Shown here: positions 1-7,682 of the stretch, piece after piece
How positions within the stretch are numbered: position 1 is the first letter of the stretch
Layout: every line of letters starts with the position of its first letter
NCBI RefSeq assembly: GCF_051380875.1
Contig: NZ_JBNYXW010000020.1
Coordinates: 56,058-120,057 of the forward strand
Direction: 5' to 3'
Origin: Janthinobacterium sp051380875
Lineage (GTDB): Bacteria > Pseudomonadota > Gammaproteobacteria > Burkholderiales > Burkholderiaceae_D
DNA length: 64,000 nucleotides
Notes under the pieces: model-generated
Seen by the model: only the letters and a program-made list of their open reading frames with translations
Database searches by the model: none
Told to the model about the DNA's origin: nothing
Translations under genes and position numbers: made by a program

Positions 1-1071
1 GAAGCGGCCGCGGCCGTGCCCTACATCCGCGAGCAGCTCGACAAGATGGACATCGACGTGCCGCTGGTGGGCGACTTCCATTACAACGGCCATACCCTGC
101 TCAACGATTATCCCGATTGTGCGCGCGCGCTGTCGAAGTACCGCATCAATCCGGGCAACGTGGGCAAGGGTGCCAAGCGCGACACGCAATTTGCGCAGAT
201 GATCGAAGCAGCGTGCAAGTATGACAAGCCGGTGCGCATCGGCGTGAACTGGGGCAGCCTCGATCAAGCCTTGCTGGCGCGCATCATGGATGAAAACGCT
301 GGCCGCGCCGAGCCATGGCCGGCGCAATCCGTCATGTACGAAGCACTGGTGACGTCGGCGATTGAAAACGCCGTGCGCGCCGAAGAGCTGGGCCTGGGCC
401 GCGACAAGATCATCCTGTCGTGCAAGGTTTCTGGTGTGCAAGATCTGATCGCCGTCTACCGCGAACTGGCCAAGCGCTGCGACTATCCGCTGCACTTGGG
501 CTTGACGGAAGCGGGCATGGGCAGCAAGGGCATCGTCGCCTCGACGGCGGCCCTGTCGGTGCTGCTGCAAGAGGGCATCGGCGACACCATCCGCATTTCG
601 CTGACGCCGGAGCCGGGCGGCGACCGCACGCGCGAAGTGATCGTCGGCCAGGAAATCTTGCAAACCATGGGTTTGCGCAAGTTCGCACCGATGGTGATCG
701 CCTGCCCAGGCTGTGGCCGCACGACCTCGACCACGTTCCAGGAGCTGGCCGAGAATATCCAGACGTATCTGCGCGAGCAGATGCCGGAATGGAAGAAGTC
801 ATATCCAGGCGTGGAGGGGATGAACGTGGCCGTCATGGGCTGCATCGTCAACGGACCTGGCGAATCGAAACATGCGAATATCGGCATCAGCTTGCCCGGC
901 ACGGGCGAATCGCCGGCCGCGCCGGTGTTCGTCGATGGCGAAAAAGTCGTCACCCTGCGCGGCGAGCGCATCGTCGAGCAATTCCAGGACATCGTCTTGA
1001 ATTATGTAAAGAGTCACTACGGCGTAGCTGGGGTTTCGAGCGACATGTCGCTCGCCAGCGTAGCGGTATAG
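1..1071 (+). CDS. ispG: 4-hydroxy-3-methylbut-2-enyl diphosphate synthase, 5' end cut by window
   Basis: IspG (GcpE) reduces the cyclic diphosphate MEcPP to HMBPP in the non-mevalonate isoprenoid pathway, using a [4Fe-4S] cluster. The reading frame is open from base 1; the GTG at 16 is only an internal codon, and the N-terminal part of the TIM-barrel domain lies outside the window. The three cluster cysteines are visible: CPGCGRT (Cys codons at 703 and 712) and MGCIVNGPGES (Cys codon at 841). The conserved GLTEAG and SLTPEPGGDRTREV stretches are present. The protein ends in an unusual tail, GVSSDMSLASVAV, which is encoded by two perfect DNA palindromes, so the natural C-terminus may have been replaced. 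It is followed by hisS, its usual neighbour in this family. Identity is secure; the tail is the only oddity. Confidence 0.95.
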   Translation, partial: EAAAAVPYIREQLDKMDIDVPLVGDFHYNGHTLLNDYPDCARALSKYRINPGNVGKGAKRDTQFAQMIEAACKYDKPVRIGVNWGSLDQALLARIMDENAGRAEPWPAQSVMYEALVTSAIENAVRAEELGLGRDKIILSCKVSGVQDLIAVYRELAKRCDYPLHLGLTEAGMGSKGIVASTAALSVLLQEGIGDTIRISLTPEPGGDRTREVIVGQEILQTMGLRKFAPMVIACPGCGRTTSTTFQELAENIQTYLREQMPEWKKSYPGVEGMNVAVMGCIVNGPGESKHANIGISLPGTGESPAAPVFVDGEKVVTLRGERIVEQFQDIVLNYVKSHYGVAGVSSDMSLASVAV

Positions 1072-1123
1072 GCTTGCAAGCCTAGACTCCTGAGCGGTAT
1101 AGGTTTGCAAGCCTAGACTCCTG
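1037..1123. repeat. Palindromes and 31-bp tandem duplication at the ispG stop codon
   Basis: An 18-bp perfect palindrome, CGAGCGACATGTCGCTCG, occupies 1037-1054. It is followed by two tandem copies of a 31-bp unit (1062-1092 and 1093-1123) that differ at one base. The first unit contains a 16-bp perfect palindrome (1069-1084, TAGGCTTGCAAGCCTA) that includes the ispG stop codon; the second carries one C-to-T change in it. No T-tract follows, so these are not ordinary intrinsic terminators. They could be an mRNA-stabilising or attenuating element, a small mobile palindromic repeat, or a protein-binding site. Confidence 0.75.
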
Positions 1124-1171
1124 AATACGCCCAAAATTGAACAGCAATCGTAGCTAATAAAAGTAGATACC

Positions 1172-2533
1172 ATGTCAGAAAATAAAAAAGCAGATAAGAT
1201 TACCGCAGTCAAAGGCATGAATGACGTGCTGCCGGCCGACGCCCCGCTGTGGGAATTGTTTGAAAATACGGCGCAATCCGTGCTGCAAAGCTATGGCTTC
1301 CAGCAGATCCGCACGCCGATCGTGGAAGAAACCAAGCTGTTCGCGCGCGCCATCGGCGCCGTGACCGATATCGTGGAAAAGGAAATGTATTCGTTCACCG
1401 ATTCGATGAACGGCGACAACCTGACCCTGCGCCCGGAAGGCACGGCTGGCGTGGTGCGCGCCGTGGTCGAGCATAACCTGGTGTACGAAGGCCCGAAACG
1501 CCTGTGGTACAAGGGCCAGATGTTCCGCCACGAGCGCCCGCAAAAAGGCCGCTACCGCCAGTTTTACCAGTTCGGCGCAGAAGCCATCGGTTTTACGGGG
1601 CCCGATATCGACGCCGAAATGATCATGCTGTCGCGCCGCCTGTGGGATGACCTGGGCCTGGAAGGCATCCGCCTGGAATTGAACTCGATCGGCGACGCGG
1701 CCGAGCGCCTGCGCCACCGCGCCGACCTGATCACCTACCTGGAAAGCCACAGCGAGCTGCTCGACGAAGAAGCCAAGCGCCGCCTGCACAGCAATCCGCT
1801 GCGCATTCTGGACACCAAGAACCCTGCCATGCAGGACCTGGTCAATGGCGCGCCGAAGCTGCTGGAGTACCTGGGCGAAGAATCGCTGGCGCACTTCCAC
1901 GGCGTGCAAAAGATTCTGAATCACAACAATATTCCATTCACCATCAATCCACGCCTGGTGCGCGGCCTCGACTACTACAACCGCACCGTGTTCGAGTGGG
2001 TGACGGACAAGCTGGGCGCGCAAGGCACGGTCTGCGCCGGTGGCCGCTATGACGGCATGGTGGAAATGTTCGGCGGCAAGTCGACGCCCGCCGTCGGTTT
2101 TGCCATGGGCATCGAGCGCCTGGTCTTGCTGATGAAGGACGCGGCCGAACCGGAAGCGCCAGCCCAGTGCGACGTCTACCTGGTGCATCAGGGCGAGGAA
2201 GCGGGCTTGCAGGCGTTCGTGCTGGCAGAGCGGATTCGCGATGCCGGCCTGGACGTTGTGCTACATTGCGCAGCGAGCAATGGCGGCGGCAGCTTCAAGA
2301 CGCAAATGAAAAAGGCCGATGCCAGCGGCGCGGCGTTTGCCGTGATCCTGGGCGACGATGAAATCGCCAACAAGGTGGCCACGGTGAAGGCCATGCGCGA
2401 AGCTGATGCAGGGTCGCAGCAAAACACGGTGCCGTTCGACGATGTCGTCGATTACCTGGTCGACCAGATCATCGGCGGCCACGATTGCGGCCACGACCAC
2501 GGTCCTGATGGTCACGTGCATCACCACCATTGA
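1172..2533 (+). CDS. hisS: Histidyl-tRNA synthetase with a natural His-rich tail
   Basis: Class II aminoacyl-tRNA synthetase that charges tRNA-His. The 453-residue product shows the family signatures: motif 2 (MFRHERPQKGRYRQFYQFG), the histidine-specific loops LVRGLDYYNRTVFEW and CAGGRYDGM, and motif 3 (GFAMGIERL). The C-terminal part is the HGTP anticodon-binding domain. The ATG at 1172 opens on the expected ADKITAVKGMNDVLP stretch. The protein ends in GHDCGHDHGPDGHVHHHH, a histidine-rich extension beyond the anticodon-binding fold that could bind metal ions; this is inference. It lies about 100 bp after ispG, across the palindromic repeat, and 53 bp before the yfgM-like gene, so it is probably co-transcribed with the downstream genes. 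Confidence 0.97.
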   Translation: MSENKKADKITAVKGMNDVLPADAPLWELFENTAQSVLQSYGFQQIRTPIVEETKLFARAIGAVTDIVEKEMYSFTDSMNGDNLTLRPEGTAGVVRAVVEHNLVYEGPKRLWYKGQMFRHERPQKGRYRQFYQFGAEAIGFTGPDIDAEMIMLSRRLWDDLGLEGIRLELNSIGDAAERLRHRADLITYLESHSELLDEEAKRRLHSNPLRILDTKNPAMQDLVNGAPKLLEYLGEESLAHFHGVQKILNHNNIPFTINPRLVRGLDYYNRTVFEWVTDKLGAQGTVCAGGRYDGMVEMFGGKSTPAVGFAMGIERLVLLMKDAAEPEAPAQCDVYLVHQGEEAGLQAFVLAERIRDAGLDVVLHCAASNGGGSFKTQMKKADASGAAFAVILGDDEIANKVATVKAMREADAGSQQNTVPFDDVVDYLVDQIIGGHDCGHDHGPDGHVHHHH

Positions 2534-2586
2534 TTTGAAGCAACACAGTTCTACCCTCGATCAACTACTCATTAAAACTGACGACC

Positions 2587-3255
2587 ATGGCATACGATCA
2601 CGAAGAACAAGAACAACTGGCAACTCTCAAGGCCTGGTGGCAGCGCAATGGCAATCTGGCCTCATGGGTCCTGATCGTGGCGCTGGCCGGCTATAGCGGC
2701 TGGGCTGGCTGGCAGTACTACCAGCGCACCCAGGCGGCGCAAGCGGGCCAGTTGTATGACGAGCTGCAAAACGCCATCGCCGCCAAGGACACGGCCAAGG
2801 TGATGCGTGCGGCCGGCGACATGCAGTCGCGCTTCAGCGGCACGGCGTATGCGCAGATGAGCGCCCTGGCTGCGGCCAAGGTGGCGTTCGATGCGAATGA
2901 CCTGAAAACGGCCAAGACCCAGCTGCAATGGGTCGCCGAGCACGGCACGGAAGAATACAAGGCCATCGCCAAGCTGCGCCTGGCCGGTGTCTTGCTGGAT
3001 GAAAAAGCCTACGATGAAGCGCTGAAAGTGCTGGCGACGGCCAGCGTGCCGCAATTTGCCGGCGCCGTGGCCGACCGCAAGGGCGACATCCTGGTGGCAC
3101 AAAACAAGCTGGCCGATGCCCGCACCGCCTACCTGGCAGCGCTGGCCGCAACGGACAAGAATAATCCAGGCCGTCAGTTGATCCAGGTCAAACTGGAAGC
3201 GATTGGCGGTACGGTGCCGGAAGACAAGGCCAACGCTGACAAGGCTGCCGCCTGA
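2587..3255 (+). CDS. yfgM: YfgM-like tetratricopeptide protein, inner-membrane anchored
   Basis: A 222-residue single-pass membrane protein. Residues about 24-42 (LASWVLIVALAGYSGWAGW) form one transmembrane helix after a short charged cytoplasmic segment. The rest is Ala/Lys-rich and helical, with TPR-like repeats (TAYAQMSALAAAKVAFD, YKAIAKLRLAGVLLDEKAYDEAL), and faces the periplasm. In Escherichia coli, YfgM associates with the SecYEG translocon and the chaperone PpiD and sits between hisS and bamB, exactly the context seen here. The ATG at 2587 is preceded by a gap of 53 bp from hisS. The family assignment is strong from size, topology and synteny; the role is by analogy. Confidence 0.9.
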   Translation: MAYDHEEQEQLATLKAWWQRNGNLASWVLIVALAGYSGWAGWQYYQRTQAAQAGQLYDELQNAIAAKDTAKVMRAAGDMQSRFSGTAYAQMSALAAAKVAFDANDLKTAKTQLQWVAEHGTEEYKAIAKLRLAGVLLDEKAYDEALKVLATASVPQFAGAVADRKGDILVAQNKLADARTAYLAALAATDKNNPGRQLIQVKLEAIGGTVPEDKANADKAAA

Positions 3256-3334
3256 TAGGAACCGGTTCTGCTGCGCGGCCTGCGTGCCGCCTGCCTGACC
3301 CTTACAAGTACAAGAAAAAGGTTGGATAACACTT

Positions 3335-4480
3335 ATGCGTGTCACTGAAAAGCTGGTAGCTGCAAGCCTGTTGGTCCTGATGGCCGGTTGCTCGTCCTGG
3401 AACCCGTTCTCCTCGAAAGACCCGAAAACCGAGCCGGCCAAGCTGGTCGAGTTAACCTCGAGCATTGCCGTGCGCGATGCCTGGAAATACTCGATCGGCA
3501 AGGCGGGCGTGTATGCATTCACGCCAGCGCTGGCGGGCAGCAGCCTGTACGTGGTCAATGCCGATGGCGCGCTGGCGCGCCTGGATGCGGCCAGTGGCCG
3601 TGAAACCTGGCGTATCAAGGCTGGCAGCGATATCACCTCGAGTGCCGGCAGCGATGGCACGGTCGTGGCCGTGGGCGCCGCCAAGGGTACCGTGCTGGCG
3701 TTTGACGCCGACGGCAAGTCCTTGTGGACGGCGCAGGCATCGAGCGAAGTATTGACGCCGCCAGTCGTTGGGCAGGGCGTGGTGGTGGTGCGCAGCGTGG
3801 ACAACCGCATCGTCGGCCTCGACGCCAAGACGGGCGAGCGCAAGTGGGTGGTGCAGCGCGCCACGCCGGCGTTGACCTTGCGCAATGCCCCCGGCATGGT
3901 GCTGGGCGGCGCGAATGTCTACGTGGCCCAGCCTGGCGGCAAGCTGCTGGCACTGACGGCGGCCACCGGTGTGGTACGCTGGGAGATTGTTGTCAGCGAA
4001 CCGCGCGGCGCCACCGAACTGGAACGCGTCTCCGACATCGCCGGCACGCCGGTGGTGTTTGAAGGCGAAGTATGCACCGTCACGTACCAGGGCAAGGCAG
4101 GCTGTTTCGATGCCGCCACGGGTGCGCCGCGCTGGACCAAGCCGATGTCGTCCGATGTGGGCGTGGCGGTCGACCAGCGTTTCGTGTTTGCCGCCGATGA
4201 CAAGGGCGCCGTAGTGGCGTTCAGCCGCGATGGCGGCCAGAGCGCCTGGAAGAATGATGCGCTGGCGCGCCGCCGCCTGTCGACGCCAGCGTCGTATGGC
4301 CGCAGCGTCGCCGTCGGTGACTATCAAGGTTACATCCACTTCCTGTCACGGGAAGATGGTGCATTAATAGGTCGGGTCAGCACCGACGGTAGTCCGATTG
4401 TTTCGGCTCCCGTTGTCGCCGGTTCGAATTTGATTTTTCAAACCCAATCAGGGACAGTGACCGCTCTCGCGGTCGAGTAA
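3335..4480 (+). CDS. bamB: Outer membrane assembly lipoprotein BamB
   Basis: BamB is the beta-propeller lipoprotein of the BAM complex that inserts beta-barrel proteins into the outer membrane. The 381-residue product has a lipoprotein signal peptide with lipobox LMAGC (Cys19), followed by repeated PQQ-type blades such as GSSLYVVNADGALARLDAAS, GTVLAFDADGKSLWTAQ and NRIVGLDAKTGERKWVV. Length is typical (about 380-390). An AG-rich stretch (AAAAAGGTTGG, 3314-3324) lies upstream of the ATG. The next gene, der, starts 4 bp after the stop, so the two are probably translationally coupled. The position yfgM-bamB-der is the conserved order in many Beta- and Gammaproteobacteria. Confidence 0.96.
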   Translation: MRVTEKLVAASLLVLMAGCSSWNPFSSKDPKTEPAKLVELTSSIAVRDAWKYSIGKAGVYAFTPALAGSSLYVVNADGALARLDAASGRETWRIKAGSDITSSAGSDGTVVAVGAAKGTVLAFDADGKSLWTAQASSEVLTPPVVGQGVVVVRSVDNRIVGLDAKTGERKWVVQRATPALTLRNAPGMVLGGANVYVAQPGGKLLALTAATGVVRWEIVVSEPRGATELERVSDIAGTPVVFEGEVCTVTYQGKAGCFDAATGAPRWTKPMSSDVGVAVDQRFVFAADDKGAVVAFSRDGGQSAWKNDALARRRLSTPASYGRSVAVGDYQGYIHFLSREDGALIGRVSTDGSPIVSAPVVAGSNLIFQTQSGTVTALAVE

Positions 4481-4484
4481 TACA

Positions 4485-5831
4485 ATGAAGCCGGTAATTG
4501 CACTAGTTGGTCGACCCAATGTTGGGAAATCGACCTTATTCAATCGTCTGACCCGCTCGCGCGATGCGCTGGTGGCGGATTTGCCTGGGTTGACGCGCGA
4601 TCGTCACTATGGCGAAGGCCGTGTCGGCGAACGTCCCTTCCTGGTCATCGATACGGGTGGTTTCGAGCCCGTCGCCAAGGAAGGCATCATGCACCAGATG
4701 GCACTGCAGACCAAGCAGGCTGTGGCCGAGGCCGACGTGGTGGTCTTCATCGTGGACGGCCGTCAAGGCCTGACCCCGCATGACAAGACCATCGTTGACT
4801 TCCTGCGCAAGAGCGGACGTCCGGTCTTGTTGGTGGTCAACAAAAGCGAAGGCATGCGCTATACGGCCGTCGTGTCCGAATTCTATGAATTGGGCATGGG
4901 CGATCCGTATGCGGTCTCGTCGGCGCACGGCGACGGCGTCAATGACCTCGTCGAAGTGATGCTGGACGTGGCGTTTGCGCAGCGTCCGGATGAGCCTGAA
5001 GAGCTGGAAAAGACCGATCGCGGCATCAAGATCGCTCTGGTCGGCCGTCCGAACGTGGGCAAGTCGACCCTCATCAACACCCTGCTGGGCGAAGAGCGCG
5101 TGATCGCCTTCGACATGCCGGGCACGACGCGCGATTCGATCGAGATTCCGTTCGAGCGCGATGGCCAGCAATATACGCTGATCGACACGGCCGGTATCCG
5201 CCGCCGTGGCAAGGTGTTTGAAGCGATCGAGAAATTCTCGGTGGTGAAAACCCTGCAGTCGATTTCCGAAGCCAACGTGGTGGTGCTGATGCTCGACGCG
5301 CAGCAGGATATTTCCGAGCAGGACGCGCATATCGCCGGCTTCATCCTGGAATCGGGCCGCGCACTGGTGGTGGCCGTGAACAAATGGGATGGTCTGCAAT
5401 CGCACGAACGCGACGAGATCAAGATCGATATCGACCGCAAGCTCGATTTCCTGTCATTCGCGCAGATGCATTTCATTTCGGCGCTGAAGGGCACCAACAT
5501 CGCTCCACTGATGAAGTCGCTCAACGCCGCGTATGCGGCCGCCATGTGCGACCTGTCGACGCCGAAGCTGACGCGCGCCCTGATCGAGGCCGTGGAGAAG
5601 CAGGAGCCGCGCCGCAAGGGCTCGATCCGTCCGAAGCTGCGTTATGCCCACCAGGGCGGCATGAACCCGCCTGTGATCGTTATTCACGGCAATGCACTCG
5701 ATGCCGTCGGCGATCCGTACAAGCGCTATCTGGAAAAGCATTTCCGCGATACCTTTGCGCTGGTCGGCACGCCATTGCGCATCGAACTGCGCACGGGTAA
5801 AAACCCATTTGCACGCACGCCAAGCAAGTAA
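4485..5831 (+). CDS. der: Ribosome biogenesis GTPase Der (EngA)
   Basis: Der is an essential double-GTPase needed for maturation of the 50S ribosomal subunit. The 448-residue protein shows two G domains, each with a P-loop GRPNVGKST (starting at residues 9 and 187), switch motifs DLPGLTRDR and DMPGTTRDS, DTGG and DTAGIRRRGK as G3, and NKSE and NKWD as G4. A KH-like C-terminal domain ends the protein (SIRPKLRYAHQGGMNPPVIVIHGN). Length matches the family. It starts 4 bp after bamB without a strong Shine-Dalgarno of its own, which is consistent with coupling. Confidence 0.98.
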   Translation: MKPVIALVGRPNVGKSTLFNRLTRSRDALVADLPGLTRDRHYGEGRVGERPFLVIDTGGFEPVAKEGIMHQMALQTKQAVAEADVVVFIVDGRQGLTPHDKTIVDFLRKSGRPVLLVVNKSEGMRYTAVVSEFYELGMGDPYAVSSAHGDGVNDLVEVMLDVAFAQRPDEPEELEKTDRGIKIALVGRPNVGKSTLINTLLGEERVIAFDMPGTTRDSIEIPFERDGQQYTLIDTAGIRRRGKVFEAIEKFSVVKTLQSISEANVVVLMLDAQQDISEQDAHIAGFILESGRALVVAVNKWDGLQSHERDEIKIDIDRKLDFLSFAQMHFISALKGTNIAPLMKSLNAAYAAAMCDLSTPKLTRALIEAVEKQEPRRKGSIRPKLRYAHQGGMNPPVIVIHGNALDAVGDPYKRYLEKHFRDTFALVGTPLRIELRTGKNPFARTPSK

Positions 5832-5860
5832 AAAATGCAATGAGTTAAGCGTCAATTAAG

Positions 5861-5885
5861 GCGCCGCATCGATAATGCGGCGCCG
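5861..5885. other. Perfect 10-bp hairpin downstream of der
   Basis: GGCGCCGCAT (5861-5870) is the exact reverse complement of 5876-5885, with a 5-nt loop CGATA. The 3' side is A/T-mixed (GACAGTAAATAAAT) with no T run, so it does not qualify as a standard Rho-independent terminator. It may still act as an mRNA 3'-end stabiliser for der. The rest of the 240-bp der-hfq gap is AT-richer and must hold the hfq promoter, but I could not assign boxes with confidence. Confidence 0.6.
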
Positions 5886-6072
5886 ACAGTAAATAAATAG
5901 GGCCATTTGCACGGAAATAATAAAGTGTTAATGCGCCATGCGCGACAGCGATCGCGAAAACAGGTTACAGTAGCTGTGATGCATCTTTCTCTCTTTGAAA
6001 GGTGTGAGAGCACTTGAAATCAAGCGAGTCGCCTCCAATTCTTACACAACAACATAAACAAACGGAGCTGTT

Positions 6073-6309
6073 ATGAGCAACAAAGGGCAACTGTTACAAG
6101 ACCCATTCCTCAATGCATTACGCAAAGAGCATGTTCCTGTCTCGATCTACCTGGTCAACGGCATTAAACTGCAGGGCCATATCGAATCGTTCGATCAATA
6201 TGTCGTATTGCTGCGCAATACGGTCACGCAGATGGTGTACAAGCATGCCATCTCGACAGTGGTGCCAGCCCGTGCCGTCAATCTCAATATTGAACCTGAA
6301 GCGGAGTAA
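6073..6309 (+). CDS. hfq: RNA chaperone Hfq
   Basis: Hfq is the hexameric Sm-like protein that pairs small RNAs with target mRNAs. The 78-residue product is nearly all Sm fold: Gln8 and Phe39/Asp41-type residues of the proximal face lie in GQLLQDPFLN and ESFDQYVVLL, and the Sm2 motif YKHAISTVVP is at 56-65. The C-terminal tail is short (about ten residues), as in many Burkholderiales. A good Shine-Dalgarno (ACGGAGCTG, 6061-6069) precedes the ATG. It lies directly upstream of hflX, the common bacterial order. Confidence 0.98.
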   Translation: MSNKGQLLQDPFLNALRKEHVPVSIYLVNGIKLQGHIESFDQYVVLLRNTVTQMVYKHAISTVVPARAVNLNIEPEAE

Positions 6310-6435
6310 AGCGTTGAGCTTGACGGCCCAGCGCCTTTCACCCGCCATCGCCCCCGTCCGCGCCAGCGGCGCTGATGCGTTTGCATCGGTGTCGGCGTCC
6401 GAGTCCGAGTCCGCCTCAACTTGTCTGTTCCCATC

Positions 6436-7680
6436 ATGCGCGCGGCACTAGTCGGGGTTGACTTCGGTCACAGCGACTTCGCCGCCAGCATGGAGGAGCT
6501 GACGCTGTTGTCGCGCTCAGCCGGTGTGGACCCGATTTCCACCATCACGGCCAAGCGTTCCAGTCCGGATTCGGCTTATTTTGTCGGCAGCGGCAAGGCC
6601 GATGAAATTGGTGACGTCGTCGTCAATGATGGCCTGGAAATTGTCATCTTCAATCACGCCTTGTCTCCTGCCCAGCAGCGCAATCTGGAAAAGCGCCTGA
6701 ATGTGCGGGTGCTCGACCGTACCAGCCTGATCCTCGATATCTTCGCGCAGCGCGCCAAGAGCCACGAGGGCAAGCTGCAAGTCGAGCTGGCCCAGTTGCA
6801 GCATCTGGCCACGCGCCTGATCCGCGGCTGGACTCACCTGGAACGGCAAAAAGGCGGTATCGGCTTGCGCGGTCCCGGCGAGACGCAGCTCGAGACTGAC
6901 CGCCGGCTGATCGGCGACCGTGTCAAGGCCCTGCGTGCGCGCCTGGAAAAGCTGCACAAGCAACGCGAAACGCAGCGCCGTGCGCGCGGCCGCAATCACA
7001 CATTTTCGGTGTCCCTGGTCGGCTATACCAATGCCGGCAAGTCGACCCTGTTCAATGCCCTGACCAAGGCTGGCGTATATGTTGCCGACCAGTTGTTCGC
7101 CACCCTTGACACTACCTCGCGCCGGGTTTACCTGGGCCAGGAAGTGGGCAATGTGGTTATTTCAGATACGGTCGGTTTCGTGCGCGAATTGCCGCACCAA
7201 CTGGTGGCCGCTTTTCGCGCCACGCTTGAAGAAACCATCCATGCAGATTTGCTGCTGCACGTCGTCGACGCCGCGTCGCCGGTGCGCATGGAGCAGATCG
7301 AGCAGGTCAACCTGGTCTTGAAAGAGATCGGCGCCGATCATATTCCGCAAATTCTCGTGTGGAACAAGATCGATGCGGCCGGGCTGGAGCCTTCGGTGGA
7401 ACGCGACGAATATGCTACGATCAGTCGCGTGTTCGTCAGTGCGCAGAAGGGCAGCGGTCTCGATTTGCTGCGCGATGCCATTGTCGAGATGGCCAAGAAG
7501 GCGCCGGCTTCGGCCCACCGCTATCAGAACGATCAGAACGGCGAAACTCAACTGCAGGAAGATCAGTTTGACGGTCAGTGCGACCAGCACGACCAGCACG
7601 ATGGCGCCGCCCCGGACCAGGCCGAAGAGCCTGGCGAGGACGATAGGTTTTCCACCCACTCCAAAGTCGGAACACGATAG
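6436..7680 (+). CDS. hflX: GTPase HflX
   Basis: HflX is a ribosome-associated GTPase that splits or rescues stalled ribosomes, especially under heat stress. The N-terminal HflX domain carries GLRGPGETQLETDRR, followed by a coiled region and a G domain with P-loop GYTNAGKST (from residue 196), G3 DTVGF and G4 NKID. I prefer the ATG at 6436 (MRAALVGVDFG); an in-frame TTG at 6421 adds five residues and neither has a clear ribosome site. The last 45 or so residues are a low-complexity tail rich in Gln, Asp and His (QFDGQCDQHDQHDGAAPDQ) not needed for the GTPase fold. hflK starts 2 bp after the stop. Confidence 0.95.
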   Translation: MRAALVGVDFGHSDFAASMEELTLLSRSAGVDPISTITAKRSSPDSAYFVGSGKADEIGDVVVNDGLEIVIFNHALSPAQQRNLEKRLNVRVLDRTSLILDIFAQRAKSHEGKLQVELAQLQHLATRLIRGWTHLERQKGGIGLRGPGETQLETDRRLIGDRVKALRARLEKLHKQRETQRRARGRNHTFSVSLVGYTNAGKSTLFNALTKAGVYVADQLFATLDTTSRRVYLGQEVGNVVISDTVGFVRELPHQLVAAFRATLEETIHADLLLHVVDAASPVRMEQIEQVNLVLKEIGADHIPQILVWNKIDAAGLEPSVERDEYATISRVFVSAQKGSGLDLLRDAIVEMAKKAPASAHRYQNDQNGETQLQEDQFDGQCDQHDQHDGAAPDQAEEPGEDDRFSTHSKVGTR

Positions 7681-7682
7681 TT

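Noticed and set aside
5861..5885. Rho-independent terminator after der
   Set aside because: The hairpin is perfect but no T run follows on either strand, so I list it only as a hairpin.
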